Below are positions 1 to 10,539 of a stretch of DNA of 64,000 nucleotides, piece by piece (position 1 is the first letter of the stretch; the number at the start of each line of letters is the position of its first letter). The translations under genes and the position numbers were made by a program. The stretch is from Berghia stephanieae. Its lineage: Eukaryota; Mollusca; Gastropoda; Nudibranchia; Aeolidiidae. The notes under the pieces are model-generated. The model was not told the origin of the DNA and searched no databases. It saw nothing but the letters and a program-made list of their open reading frames with translations. The stretch spans positions 43,930,804 through 43,994,803 of the forward strand of contig CM067451.1 of NCBI GenBank assembly GCA_034508935.3, given 5' to 3'.

Positions 1-714
1 TGTTTATGTATATTTCTATACTGCCATGATATGGCGGGGGTTTTTTTGTTTGTCTGTTTGGTTTTTGTTTTTGTTTTTTTTGTTTTTTAAGCATATCTTT
101 ATTTGAACAAACTGTAGAAAAAGATATAACAAAATATTAAGAATCAAAACAAAAAATAAAGACTTTGCAACAACTCAACAATTGAGAAAATCAAGGCAAA
201 AGGCAAAAGGGGTATAAAAAAAAAACTTCCTTTATTAGCAATTCTTGTTCAAAAAGATCAACTTGTCAATGTGGCTTTCACCGATTCAACAATAGCTGGG
301 GCGTGTTTTTATAGTCCCCATCTCGAGTTCTTGGAAGGACGTTCATTAGTTTCGATTTCCGTGAGAAAGTTGACTTCTTGGAATCAGGTTGATTCCTAAC
401 TTATTCCTAGCTATTGGAAAGCCCATAATGTAATCAATAATTTTATTTTGATTACGGATAGTTTTTAAAAACTTAAATATGATTGAATTATATTCTATAA
501 ACCAATAAAATAACGTATTAAAGAGAAATTGAAAAATACCCAGGTACCCGAGAATACTACCCGGGTACCCGAAATATTCTGCAATACCCGGGTACCCGGG
601 TAATGTATTGCATTCAGTAAGAAAACACAGCATCCGCCAGCCTGATCATCATCATCATCATCATCATCAAGTAATCCTCGGGAGAGATCTTTTTTCAGGA
701 TTTCGTCCAACCAA

Positions 715-950
715 GTCATCGATCACGGGATTTGTTGTAATCCAAGGATTGGATATTTCTTTACAAATGTAAACACGCTGCTTTTTTTATGAAAGTTGGA
801 AAAATACCCGTGTGTCAAGCTGAAGAAAAAGACCGATTGTGAAGTTACACATTTCGAAACTGTGAGTTCTTTTCACTTTGAGCACATTTAATTTTGCAAT
901 GTGCGCAATGATCTCGAGCACATGGAAAGGTAATATAGATCAATCCCATT
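715..950 (-). repeat. Dispersed repeat family D, copy 1
   Basis: The reverse complement matches 56,705-56,975 (CTTTCCATGTGCTCGAG, CACATTGCAAAAT, CAACAAATC). The type is unknown. Confidence 0.7.
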
Positions 951-1081
951 AAGTAAGAACTTGTTACTCACAGGCTGTCAAGAAACAAGAGATGCTGTGC
1001 GCTTATCTAAGAAACTCACAACATTGCCATGCGGAAATATAACGAACCAAGACACAAAACTATGTGTAATCTTGAATGTTT

Positions 1082-1257
1082 ATAGATAGAACGAAGATAA
1101 CGTCACTCATGTTTTTGTTATTTTTTTCTGCCATCCACGTTTATGAGTAGTTCTCATTAAACTGTATGAACCAGACTATACAAGTTCATGGTTACACATA
1201 GTTTTGTGTGTTGGTAAAATAACAAAGACCTGAGTGACGTCATCTTCGTTCTATCTA
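1082..1257 (+). mobile_element. MITE family A copy (composite, two like ends)
   Basis: Family A is about 190 bp, starts ATAGATAG(A/T)ATG and ends in its complement, carries GGATGGCAA/TTGCCATCC and one or two TGACGTCA-like sites, and inserts at TA. In this copy both ends are of the same type (CGAAGATGACGTCA-like), as if one half had been copied over the other, and the GGCAATG-side third is missing. Confidence 0.75.
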
Positions 1258-1367
1258 ACGCTCCAGTAATATTCATACAAAGCTCTTGAACTTTGAATTT
1301 AATTAGATATTCCATTTTATCATTTACAGCCGTACTCTGAAAAAAAAAACGAATTTAAAAAGGATAA

Positions 1368-1545
1368 AAAGTCTGATGACACGACCGGCCAGCAACCAGC
1401 AGCGTGGTTCTAAACAAAGAATATCTGTATTTTTTTATTCTTCATGCTGGCTAGAACTTTTTCACATGTCATGTGATCAGAATGTACAAAAGTCAAAATA
1501 TGATCAGATTTATAATGTTGATTTTTTTTCCCTATGGAAATTGTA
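1368..1545 (-). mobile_element. MITE family C copy, truncated
   Basis: From GTCTGATGACACGACC to TTCCCTATGG; it then passes into the sequence carrying the hammerhead motif. Confidence 0.65.
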
Positions 1546-1630
1546 TCGTGTTTTGAATGGGGGTTCTGTGCTGCCGATGTATTGTGCTGCGGTGTTATCA
1601 GTTTTCTACGGACATGACAAAATGGATTAT

Positions 1631-1675
1631 GCCGACTGAAGAAGTGTGAAAAACACAGAAACGAGTCGTCTCGGC
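1631..1675 (+). ncRNA. Hammerhead ribozyme motif (Penelope-type, short stem III)
   Basis: Stem I: GCCGA (1631-1635) pairs perfectly with TCGGC (1671-1675). The core CTGAAGA (1636-1642) fits CUGANGA. Stem II is GTGT/ACAC around a GAAAA loop, with an A-A mismatch at the base pair nearest the core. Then GAAA (1658-1661), a minimal stem III (CG-AGT-CG, 1662-1668), and the GTC cleavage triplet ending at 1670. The compact stem III is the form described for Penelope-like retroelements. A (TA)n tract follows 25 bp later. The same 3' half recurs on the minus strand at 13,590-13,618. Confidence 0.75.
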
Positions 1676-1698
1676 AAAAAATGTGAGTGAAAATTTAC

Positions 1699-1700
<2 letters not shown>

Positions 1701-1766
<66 letters not shown>

Positions 1767-1783
1767 TAGATAGATAGATAGAT
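1701..1783. repeat. (TA)n(TAGA)n
   Basis: Simple repeat directly after the hammerhead region. Confidence 0.95.
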
Positions 1784-1796
1784 AAAGTTGAAAAAA

Positions 1797-2085
1797 CACA
1801 CCGGAAAATTGAATTGAATTGAATACATTATTTATTGTCGGTAATATCAAAGTAAGATATTAAGGAGCAGGCACCGGTATAAGCTAAAGAACAAAACACG
1901 TGTGTATGAAAGGTACCAGACAAAGCAAGAAATAAAAATACAAGAAAAAAATACATCCCAAAAAATCAGTCTACCTCGACTGAGGATCGAACCTCAGACC
2001 TTCTGATTACCGGCCAGACGTGATACTGTTAGTGATAGGTCTGCTCTCCATACTCCTTTGATTGTTATAGAAGTAGTAGAACTCT
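1797..2085 (-). mobile_element. tRNA-derived SINE (Thr/Met-like head), copy in unit 1
   Basis: On the minus strand a tRNA-like head (GTAGCACGTCTGGCC… then GGTTCGATCC as B box) leads into a body and a tail of ATTCAATTCAATTCAA. Copies stand in units 2 (3,361-3,645), 3 and 4. The anticodon-arm region reads CCGGTAATC. A stray head fragment (GGTCTGAGGTTCGATCC) lies at 39,552. Confidence 0.65.
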
Positions 2086-2217
2086 TACGTCGAATATGGT
2101 TGAATAGAGCGATATAATAAATATATACCAAGTCGTTGTACTGTCACGAGACATCAGGTTGTAGGAGAGAAAAAGACGTTCACGATGGTTCAATATTTAG
2201 CAATGCATGGCAAACAT

Positions 2218-2724
2218 CTAAAGCCAGATGGATATACATCTTCGATCATCCAAATCTATAATACGCTTGACAAACTCGCTAGGGTAGTCAAAGGATTCAA
2301 ATATAAGTTGGCTTCGCATTTCTGACAATGTAACACGAGACAATCTTCCATGAAGTACTTTTAACCAGTCCTCGACGTTGACGCTCCTTGAAACTTGAGG
2401 GAAGTTTTCGTTAATGAAACACGTGAACCACTCTGTACTATAGTCATCATAGTGGTAGCGAAGCACAGAATAACTCTCCCTCAGCAACGTTTTCGGGATG
2501 ATAAAATACTGCTTAGAAGAACCACGAATTATTGAGGTATCATCCATAATTTTGTACTTTTTAGCCACGGTCTCACTGCTGTCGTATCTGTCTATTACTC
2601 CTCTTTTTTTATCAATGAAAAACAAATTGTCGCCCACCGTGATAGTATCGTCTATGCGAGGATGAAAACCAGCAGGTATTTCTATATCCTTTTTGTTGCT
2701 GAGGCCGGATGAAGACATATTCAT
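2218..2724 (-). CDS. Unknown 168-aa ORF, segmental-repeat copy 1
   Basis: The protein starts MNMSSSGLSNKKDIE and contains GFHPRIDDTITVGDN, YKIMDDTSI, DDYSTEWFTCFINEN and FPQVSRSVNVEDWL. It is acidic, without a signal peptide or membrane segment, and matches no family I recognise. Two further intact copies (3791-4294, 8493-9020) are roughly 90% alike. An acceptor-like TTACATTACAG on the minus strand about 16 nt upstream of the ATG suggests this could be a later exon of a longer gene. Its C-terminus (RCISIWL) differs from the other copies because the 3' flank diverges. Confidence 0.55.
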   Translation of the reverse strand: MNMSSSGLSNKKDIEIPAGFHPRIDDTITVGDNLFFIDKKRGVIDRYDSSETVAKKYKIMDDTSIIRGSSKQYFIIPKTLLRESYSVLRYHYDDYSTEWFTCFINENFPQVSRSVNVEDWLKVLHGRLSRVTLSEMRSQLIFESFDYPSEFVKRIIDLDDRRCISIWL

Positions 2725-2791
2725 CTCTCTCTCTCATGTCCTGTAATGTAAAGATGGAAGAACTTATGAGGTAAGGACTAGGGATAGAATA

Positions 2792-3053
2792 TTAACCCTC
2801 TACTTACCAACTATAGGAAAATCGTCACATTCGTAACGATACAACCAACATTTTTCATATTCAAATTTCTCTTATACACCATAACATTTAAAGAAATTGA
2901 ACAGTGTATTGTAGATCATGTTTTGCTCAAGGAATTATTTATCACAAGAGCTCATTGATATTGTGTTTGAGTGATAACAAATTTTTTTTTGGTGTTAGTT
3001 GGGTGTGAAGTCTTTGTAAAAATCCTGAAAAAGGCTGGTAAGGAGAGAGTTAA
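2792..3053. mobile_element. TTAA-flanked MITE (piggyBac-like), copy 1
   Basis: TTAA|CCCTCTACTTACCAAC at the left, CTGGTAAGGAGAGAG|TTAA at the right. The TTAA target and the C(C/T)CTCT start fit piggyBac. The 262-bp element lies upstream of ORF copy 1 in its segmental unit. Confidence 0.8.
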
Positions 3054-3275
3054 TGTAGATTGATATCCATCCTTCCTCCAAATATACAGTAGAAAACAAA
3101 CCAGACCATACGCACAAACTCATACATGCACATTAAAAATTATACACATTTATACTAACACACACAAAACCCAAATATATATTCAAACATATTCGACCAC
3201 ACAAACACAAAGAAGAAACATACACACGTAACACAAACACATACACACACATGGACGATACATACACACACATAA

Positions 3276-3349
<74 letters not shown>

Positions 3350-3360
3350 AAGTTACCAAA

Positions 3361-3645
3361 AGAAAAAATAAAAAAACACCAGAAAATTGAATTGAATTGA
3401 ATACATTATTTATTGTCGGTAGTAATATCAAAGTAAGAAATGACGGAGCAGGCACCGGTATAAGATAAAGAACACAACAAGTGTGTATGAAAGGTACCAG
3501 ACAAAGCAAGAAATAAAAACAAAAGAAAAAAATACATCCCAAAAAATCAGTCTACCTCGACTGAGAATCGAACCTCAGACCTTCCGATTACCGGCCAGAC
3601 GTGCTACTGTTAGTGATAGGTCTGCTCTCCATACTCCTTTGATTG
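3361..3645 (-). mobile_element. tRNA-derived SINE, copy in unit 2
   Basis: Same structure as the unit 1 copy; one B-box-adjacent change (GAGAATCGAACC on the plus strand). Confidence 0.6.
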
Positions 3646-3790
3646 ATATAGAAGTAGTAGAACTCTTACGTCGAATATGGTTGAAAAGAACGATATAATA
3701 AATATATACCAAGTCGTTGTACTGTCACGAGACATCAGGTTGTAGGAGAGAAAAAGACGTTCACGATGGTTCAATAATGCATGGCAACCA

Positions 3791-4294
3791 TCAGACGCCG
3801 GGGGACACAAATCTTCGATCATTCAAATCTATAATATGCATGACAAACTCACTAGGGTAGTCAAAGGATTCAGATATAAGTAGGTGTCGCATTTCTGACA
3901 ATGTAACACGAGACAATCTTCCATGAAGTACTTTTAACCAGTCCTCGACGTTGACGCTCCTTGAAACTTGAGGGAATTTTTCGTTAATGAAAAACGTGAA
4001 CCACTCTGTACTATAGTCATCATAGTGGTGGCGAGTCACATATCTCTCCTTCAGCAACTTTTTCGGGATGATAAAATACTGCTTAGAAGAACCACGAGTT
4101 ATTGAGGTATCATCCATAATTTTGTACTTTTGAGCCACGGTCTCAAGGCTGTCGTTTATCTCCACGCGTCCTCTTTCTTTATCAATGAAAAACAAATTGT
4201 CGCCCACCGTGATAGTATCGTCTATGCGAGGATGAAAACCAGCAGGTATTTCTATATCCTTTTTGTTGCTGAAGCCGGATGAAGACATCTTCAT
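3791..4294 (-). CDS. Unknown 167-aa ORF, segmental-repeat copy 2
   Basis: Begins MKMSSSGFSNKKDIE. Relative to copy 1 it has GRVEINDSLETVAQK in place of GVIDRYDSSETVAKK, and a block change (KERYVTRHHY for RESYSVLRYHY) produced by a length-neutral cluster of differences that keeps the frame. The stretch DDYSTEWFT to NVEDWLKVLHGRLSRV is almost unchanged. Retention of the frame through such changes argues for coding function in the recent past. Confidence 0.55.
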   Translation of the reverse strand: MKMSSSGFSNKKDIEIPAGFHPRIDDTITVGDNLFFIDKERGRVEINDSLETVAQKYKIMDDTSITRGSSKQYFIIPKKLLKERYVTRHHYDDYSTEWFTFFINEKFPQVSRSVNVEDWLKVLHGRLSRVTLSEMRHLLISESFDYPSEFVMHIIDLNDRRFVSPGV

Positions 4295-4358
4295 CTCTCT
4301 CTCACGTCATGTAACGTAAAGATGAATAACTTATGAGGTGAGGACTAGGGATAGAATA

Positions 4359-4621
4359 TTAACCCTCTACTTACCAACTATAGGAAAATCGTCACATTCG
4401 TTACGATACAACCAACATTTTTCTTATTCAAATTTCTCTTGTACATCATAACATTTAAATAAATTGAACAGTGTGTTGTAGAGCAGGTTTTGCTCAATTA
4501 ATTATGTATCGCAAGAACTTTACTGCTATTGTGTTTGAGTGATTAAAAAAATATTTTTGTGTTAGTTGGGTCTTAAGTTTTTGGGAAAATTCCTGAAAAT
4601 GGCTGGTAATGAGAGAGTTAA
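4359..4621. mobile_element. TTAA-flanked MITE, copy 2
   Basis: Same position in segmental unit 2, so duplicated with the unit rather than inserted anew. Confidence 0.8.
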
Positions 4622-4840
4622 TGTAGATTGATATCCATCCTTCCCCCAAATATACAGTAGAAAACAAACCAGACCATACGCACAAACTCATACATGCACA
4701 CTAAAAATTATACACATTTATACTAACACACACAAAACCCACATATATATTCAAACATATTCGACCACACAAACACAAAGAAACATACACACGTAACACA
4801 AACGCATTCACACACATGGACGATACATACACACACATAA

Positions 4841-4918
<78 letters not shown>

Positions 4919-5589
4919 AGGACAACTATACTAAAAGGACAATCATATGGAATCTTCAGGCAACGCTAGTGGGGGCCAACAAAAAATAGAGAAAATTTAC
5001 ACCAAAATAACAGCAGGGGCATTATTATATGGCAAGATCTACCTTTTTAGAGAGTGATTGTGAATTCTGGGTCCAAAAAATATTTATTGATTATTATTAT
5101 CAGCAGTGAATAAGAGTAGCCAAGAAACGGAAAGGATGAGTAGTTAGATATTCTAAAAACTGACCTTATAGTGATTGATTCAGGATGATTTCTTTAGAAG
5201 CTTGATTAATGAATGTACATGTAAAATGATGATGAAGATGAAAGTGAACAATTAGATGAAGGGGAAAGGAGATGTAAAATATCAACAAAGGGAGGTAATC
5301 TGCGGAGGATGATCCCAAGAAAAAGATGAATACCAAAATATCAACTAAGGGATACAATAGTTGGATTTTTAATAAGGGGCGCACCTTTGTCTTCTTTTTC
5401 TCAGCTGTTCACAATGTACAGCTGCTGCAAAAATTTGTATGAACCTCTGGATCATTTTGTCCTAGTAAAATATATTTTTTCACGAATTTTAAAACAATAG
5501 GAAAGAATTTCACTTATCACAGCTATATTAAAATCGATAACTAGTAAGTATTGGAATCTAAATATGATTATAGTGTCAAAAATATGATT

Positions 5590-5915
5590 TTCGGCTTATC
5601 CATTTTGAAAGAATTTGTTAAAATGGAATGTTCGGTTAATTGAAACTTATATGATGTTCGTACAGAATCCGAATATGAAGGAACGACAGACATGTTTACA
5701 TTTTATAACAATCAATATACGTTATTGGTGAATACAAATGAAAGTGAACATTACGCGCTTCCAACATTATTTTGATTTCAAATTTTTGAGAAATAGCTTG
5801 TTCTTTATGACAAAGAGGATTACATAAATTTAATGTAGACCAGTCAAAAATAGAAATTCATCAATTTATGATACAATGTTTCCACAAATATGTGCTTGTG
5901 TTCAACAACAATAAC
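5590..5915 (+). repeat. Dispersed repeat family E, copy 1
   Basis: The reverse complement matches 55,915-56,285 (ATTGGTGAATACAAATGAAAG, GCGCTTCCAACATT, TAGACCAGTCAAAA). Confidence 0.7.
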
Positions 5916-6659
5916 ATGCAAAACTGAGGGTTGATTGTGAAATTCCAATTCCATAGCTGTCCTCTTTAATTAATGACTTATCGATAGATAAAAGTGGACT
6001 TCTTTTCGCAGCCTTACGAGAGAGGAACCGATAGAGATTCCGTATCATATCGTATTGTTTAAGAGCTTATAGGTTTAAAAGAAAACTTAAAATGCTGTGT
6101 GAAACGTTCATGCATAGATACAATTTTTCAAAGTTAAATATAAACGTTCATTGTTAATTTGACAATTTTGAGTATTTAATCACTAGTTCAAATGAGTTAA
6201 AGCTAGAGATTCATATCAGTCTTCGGTAATTGTGACGTGATGTAAATAAAAAGCAATAAATTACAAAGTCAAAATGGGATGCAAACTACATTAGTTGTTA
6301 CTTTATAACAGTTAATGTGTGTTGCTTTTATTCGGAATATAGTATGATATGAAATCATAACCACTAGCCGGAACTACCGTGTCACAATATTATTTTGAAA
6401 AACGATGAATTCATCTTACTTTGTGGTGCGAAAATGTTTACATTTTTAGCAGAGTAAAATCTCTAATTTTATGACAGGGGTTTTAAAGTAGATTTTTATA
6501 GGTCGTGAAGAAGAAATCTTTTTTGTGATATGGCATTACAATACGGGCCAAAATGTTTATTCAGTAAATAGAAATTGATTCGGAGGTTGACACAAAGTTT
6601 TACAACTTTGGATAGAAGGACATCTGAGAAAAACTAGACAAACATGCGCCATTCATAAA

Positions 6660-7040
6660 AAATCTGACTACTATACTATAGTTCATTCCTTACAGTCAAT
6701 GAGTAGCATCAGAATCAGATCCATAGTTCCCTTCCATGTAGTCAAGTGTTAATTAATAGAGTTACTTCTCAGATCATTGAGACAAAACTATATATTCAGA
6801 CTACTAGTACAATCCTTTCAGTCAATGGATCCATAATTCCCTCCCATAGTCACAGAGATAATTAGAGTGATTGAGTTGGGTGAGTGTAACTGTTGTAACA
6901 GTAACATCTCAGACTCAGATCATTTTGATCAATGAGGCAAAACTATATATTCAGAGTACTAGTCCCATACGATTGACAGTCATATCAGCAACACCAGATC
7001 CATGCAATGGGCATAACTATATATTCAGAGTCCAAGTTCC
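6660..7040 (+). repeat. Degenerate tandem repeats
   Basis: CAGATCATT…GAGACAAAACTATATATTCAG recurs near 6,772, 6,918 and 7,005, with GATCCAT and CAGTCAAT words between. The period is roughly 120-145 bp. Confidence 0.5.
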
Positions 7041-7988
7041 ATCATATATAAATCAGACCCACTAACTATTCTAGTCTAGCTATCTAGCAATAGCAATGAC
7101 TACTATCTAATCTATCTATCTAGCAACTGTTGTTAGTATTGTTAGTAGTAGAAAGGACTGTTCAAGTTCAAGTTGTGAAGTTGACGTGACGAGCAAAGGG
7201 CCCTCTAGACTTATACACTAGACTAATACAATAAAGTCAATATTTATCAGTTAACCATATAGAAAAAAAGATATAAATATAAAGCCACAAGCCATAATAA
7301 AATAAGAAACAAATCCGAATCAGGATGTCAGTCTGATCACCATATCTGAATCTGTGCGACTCGACAGAGCAAGCACGACAACGGGTCTATCTATCGTCTG
7401 CAGGAACTACAGCCAGATGCTAATTCTAAACATTTCTTAATAATCATTACGCAATTATTATTGGTACTTACCACTTTTCAAAGATTCTGGTTCGATAAAT
7501 TAGCCATAGATCTATCTAGTTATTAAACAGAATTGAAAGCAGATTCGTACTTTCGATTTTAAAAAATGAAAACAAACCCAATCACTCAATTTGTAAGAGG
7601 GCGTCATAAAAAATAGTTCATACTTTCCAGTAAAATTGTTGATAGTTCACTACTTTTTATATATTTTCATATCATTCAAGATATAAGAAATATTATTTAA
7701 AACTTGTTGTCGCCAATTAACCAAGTTACCAAAAAAAAAAAAAAAAGACACCAGAAAATTGAATTGAATTGAATACAAAATTTATTGTCGGTAGTAATAT
7801 CAAAGTAGGAAATGAAGGAGCAGGCACCGGTGTAAGATAAAGAACAAAACACGTGTGTATGAAAGGTACCCGACAAAGCAAGAAATAAAAACACAAGAAA
7901 AAAATACATCCCAAAAAATCAGTCTACCTCGACTGAGGATCGAACCTCAGACCTTCTGATTACCGGCCAGACGTGCTACTGTTAGATA

Positions 7989-8327
7989 TTTTTTTTGTTT
8001 GTTTGTTGCTTAAGGTCTCTTCCAACACAATTGAGGTTATATGAGAGACCGCTGAAACAAAAAAAACAAGCAATCTAACAAAAATAGTACAAATGTCAAT
8101 CAAAATCATAACCTAAAGATATCATAAGCTAAATTATAAATAACCAAGAACAAATAGGCAAAAGATTTACAGAAAAAAAATATCCCCTGTCAAAAATACA
8201 ATCACAAACCAAAGAAGCAGGATAGGCTAGTAAAGAGAAGAAGAAACAACATCACTATCGGATCGTACACCCATGCGAACATCATAGGTATATGATTCAA
8301 GGGTGATGCTCCCATCCAACCACCCGC
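7989..8327 (-). mobile_element. Retroposed insert with 13-bp target duplication
   Basis: CTACTGTTAGATA occurs at 7,976-7,988 and 8,328-8,340, flanking a 339-bp insert that splits the SINE of unit 3. A poly-A-like tail (plus-strand T run and TTTGTTTGTTTG) sits at the 7,989 end, so the insert is on the minus strand. The tail is preceded by GGTCTCTCATATAACC…AGAGACCTTAAGC, a short hairpin typical of non-LTR 3' ends. It lacks tRNA boxes and is best read as a 5'-truncated LINE tail. Confidence 0.8.
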
Positions 8328-8492
8328 CTACTGTTAGATAGGTCTGCTCTCCATACTCCTTTGAATGATATAGAAGTAGTAGAACTCTTACGTCGAATAT
8401 GGTTGAATAGAACTATATAATAAATATAAACCAAGTCGTTGTACTGTCACGAGACATCAGGTTGTAGGAGAGAAAAAGACGTTCACGATGGT

Positions 8493-9020
8493 TCAATAAT
8501 GCATGGCAACCATCAGACGCCGGGGGGACACAAATCTTCGATCATTCAAATCTATAATATGCATGACAAACTCACTAGGGTAGTCAAAGGATTCAGATAT
8601 AAGTAGGTGTCGCATATCTGACAATGTAACACGAGACAATCTTCTATGAAGTTCTTTTAACCAGTCCTCGACGTTGACGCTCCTTGAAACTTGCGGGAAG
8701 TTTTCGTTAATGAAACACGTGAACCACTCTGTACTATAGTCATCATAGTGGTAGCGAAGCACAGAATAACTCTCCCTCAGCAACGTTTTCGGGATGATAA
8801 AATACTGCTTAGAAGAACCACGAGTTATTGAGGTATCATCCATAATTTTGTACTTTTGAGCCACGGTCTCACTGCTGTCGTTTATCTCCACGCGTCCTCT
8901 TTCTTTATCAATGAAAAACAAATTGTCGCCCACCGTGATAGTATCGTCTATGCGAGGATGAAAACCAGCAGGTATTTCTATATCCTTTTTGTTGCTGAAG
9001 CCGGATAAAGACATATTCAT
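8493..9020 (-). CDS. Unknown 175-aa ORF, segmental-repeat copy 3
   Basis: Begins MNMSLSGFSNKKDIE and ends in a slightly longer tail (SPRRLMVAMHY). It is a mosaic: its N-terminal half resembles copy 2 (GRVEIND) and its middle resembles copy 1 (RESYSVLRYHYDDYS), which suggests gene conversion among copies. It sits in a unit whose SINE is split by a retroposed insert. Confidence 0.55.
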   Translation of the reverse strand: MNMSLSGFSNKKDIEIPAGFHPRIDDTITVGDNLFFIDKERGRVEINDSSETVAQKYKIMDDTSITRGSSKQYFIIPKTLLRESYSVLRYHYDDYSTEWFTCFINENFPQVSRSVNVEDWLKELHRRLSRVTLSDMRHLLISESFDYPSEFVMHIIDLNDRRFVSPRRLMVAMHY

Positions 9021-9084
9021 CTCTCTCTCATGTCCTGTAATGTAAAGATGAATAACTTATGAGGTGAGGACTAGGGATAGAATA

Positions 9085-9345
9085 TTAACCCTCTACTTAC
9101 CAACTATAGGAAAATCGTCACGTTCGTTACGATACAACCAACATTTTTCATATTCAAATTTCTCTTGTACATCATAACATTTAAAGAAATTGAACAGTGT
9201 GTTGTAGAGCAGGTTTTGCTCAAGAAATTATTTATACAAGAGGTCACTGTTATTGTGTTTGAGTGATAAAAAACATATTTTTGTGTTTGTTGTGTGTGAA
9301 GTTTTTGGGAAAATTCCTGAAAATGGCTGGTAAGGAGAGAGTTAA
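9085..9345. mobile_element. TTAA-flanked MITE, copy 3
   Basis: Same position in segmental unit 3. Confidence 0.8.
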
Positions 9346-9589
9346 TGTAGATTGATATCCATCCTTCCCCCAAATATACAGTAGAAAACAAACCAGACCA
9401 TACGCACAAACTCATACATGCACACTAAAAATTATACACATTTATACTAACACACACAAAACCCACATATATATTCAAACATATTCGACCACACAAACAC
9501 AAAGAAACATACACACGTAACACAAACGCATACACACACATGGACGATACATACACACACATAAACACACACACACACAGACACACACA

Positions 9590-9669
<80 letters not shown>

Positions 9670-9786
9670 ATATATATAAAGTCACCAAAAAAAAAAAAAA
9701 AAACACCAGAAAATTGAATTGAATTGAATACAAAATTTATTGTCGGTAGTAATATCAAAGTAAGAAATGAAGGAGCAGGCACCGGT

Positions 9787-9977
9787 ATAGATAGTATGCA
9801 TATGACGTCACTCAGGCCTTTGTTATTGTTTTTGCCATCCGCGTTTGTGAGTTGTTCTCACTAAACTGTATTAACCAGACTATAAAAGTTCATGGTTACA
9901 CAGAGTTTGTGTGTTGGTCCGTTATACTTCCGGATGTCAATGTTGTGAACTCCTTGGCCAAGCGCATTCTATCTATA
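9787..9977 (-). mobile_element. MITE family A copy inside SINE, with empty site
   Basis: Splits the SINE of unit 4 at ACCGGTA|TAAGCTAAAG. The uninterrupted sequence ACCGGTATAAGCTAAAG is present in unit 1 near 1,875, so insertion at TA is directly visible. Confidence 0.9.
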
Positions 9978-10309
9978 AGCTAAAGAACAAAACGCGTGTG
10001 TATGAAAGGTACCAGACAAAGCAAGAAATAAAAACACAAGAAAAAAATACATCCCAAAAAATCAGTCAACCTCGACTGAGGATCGAACCTCAGACCTTCT
10101 GATTACCGGCCAGACGTGCTACTGTTAGTGATAGGTCTGCTCTCCATACTCCTTTGATTGATATAGAAGTTGTAGAACTCTTACGTCGAATATGGTTGAA
10201 TAGAACGATATAATAAATATATACCAAGTCGTTGTACTGTCACGAGACATCAGGTTGTAGGAGAGAAAAAGACGTTCACGATGGTTCAATATTTAGCAAT
10301 GCATGGCAA

Positions 10310-10535
10310 ACATCTAAGGTCAGGGCAATAATCTTTGAATATTAAAACGTTCAAGACGCTTGACAAACTCACTAGGGTAGTCAAAGGATTCAGATATAAG
10401 TAGGTATTGCATTTCTGACAATGGAACACGAGACAATCTTCTATTAAGTACTGTTAACCAGTCCTCGACGTTGACGCTCCTTGAAACTTGAGGGAAGTTT
10501 TCGTTAATGAAACACGTGAACCACTCTGTACTGCG
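10310..10535 (-). pseudogene. Truncated fourth copy of the unknown ORF
   Basis: Matches the C-terminal half of the 170-codon ORF (DWL, SRSVNVED, ENFPQVS regions) but is cut at 10,535, in the codons for STEWF, by the start of a family B MITE. The 3' end is also degraded near 10,320-10,350. Confidence 0.8.
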
Positions 10536-10539
10536 GTAT

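Larger units (their letters stand above)
1797..3350. repeat. Segmental repeat unit 1
   Basis: Order: minus-strand SINE, ORF copy 1, TTAA MITE, CA-rich stretch, (TA)n. It is joined head to tail to unit 2 at the (TA)n tract (3,288-3,349). Confidence 0.85.
3350..4918. repeat. Segmental repeat unit 2
   Basis: Same order as unit 1, ending in (CA)n(TA)n at 4,839-4,917. Divergence from unit 1 is a few percent with small indels. Confidence 0.85.
4920..7700. other. No gene seen
   Basis: AT-rich sequence between segmental units 2 and 3, with repeat E (5,590-5,915) and degenerate repeats (6,660-7,040). No exon-like open frames with splice sites were found. Confidence 0.5.
7725..9678. repeat. Segmental repeat unit 3
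   Basis: Same order as units 1 and 2, enlarged by a 339-bp insert at 7,989-8,327. It ends in (CA)n(TA)n at 9,560-9,678, where unit 4 begins. Confidence 0.85.
9679..10535. repeat. Segmental repeat unit 4 (incomplete)
   Basis: Contains the SINE, interrupted by a family A MITE at 9,787-9,977, and the partial ORF. It lacks the TTAA MITE and the terminal TA tract. Confidence 0.85.
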
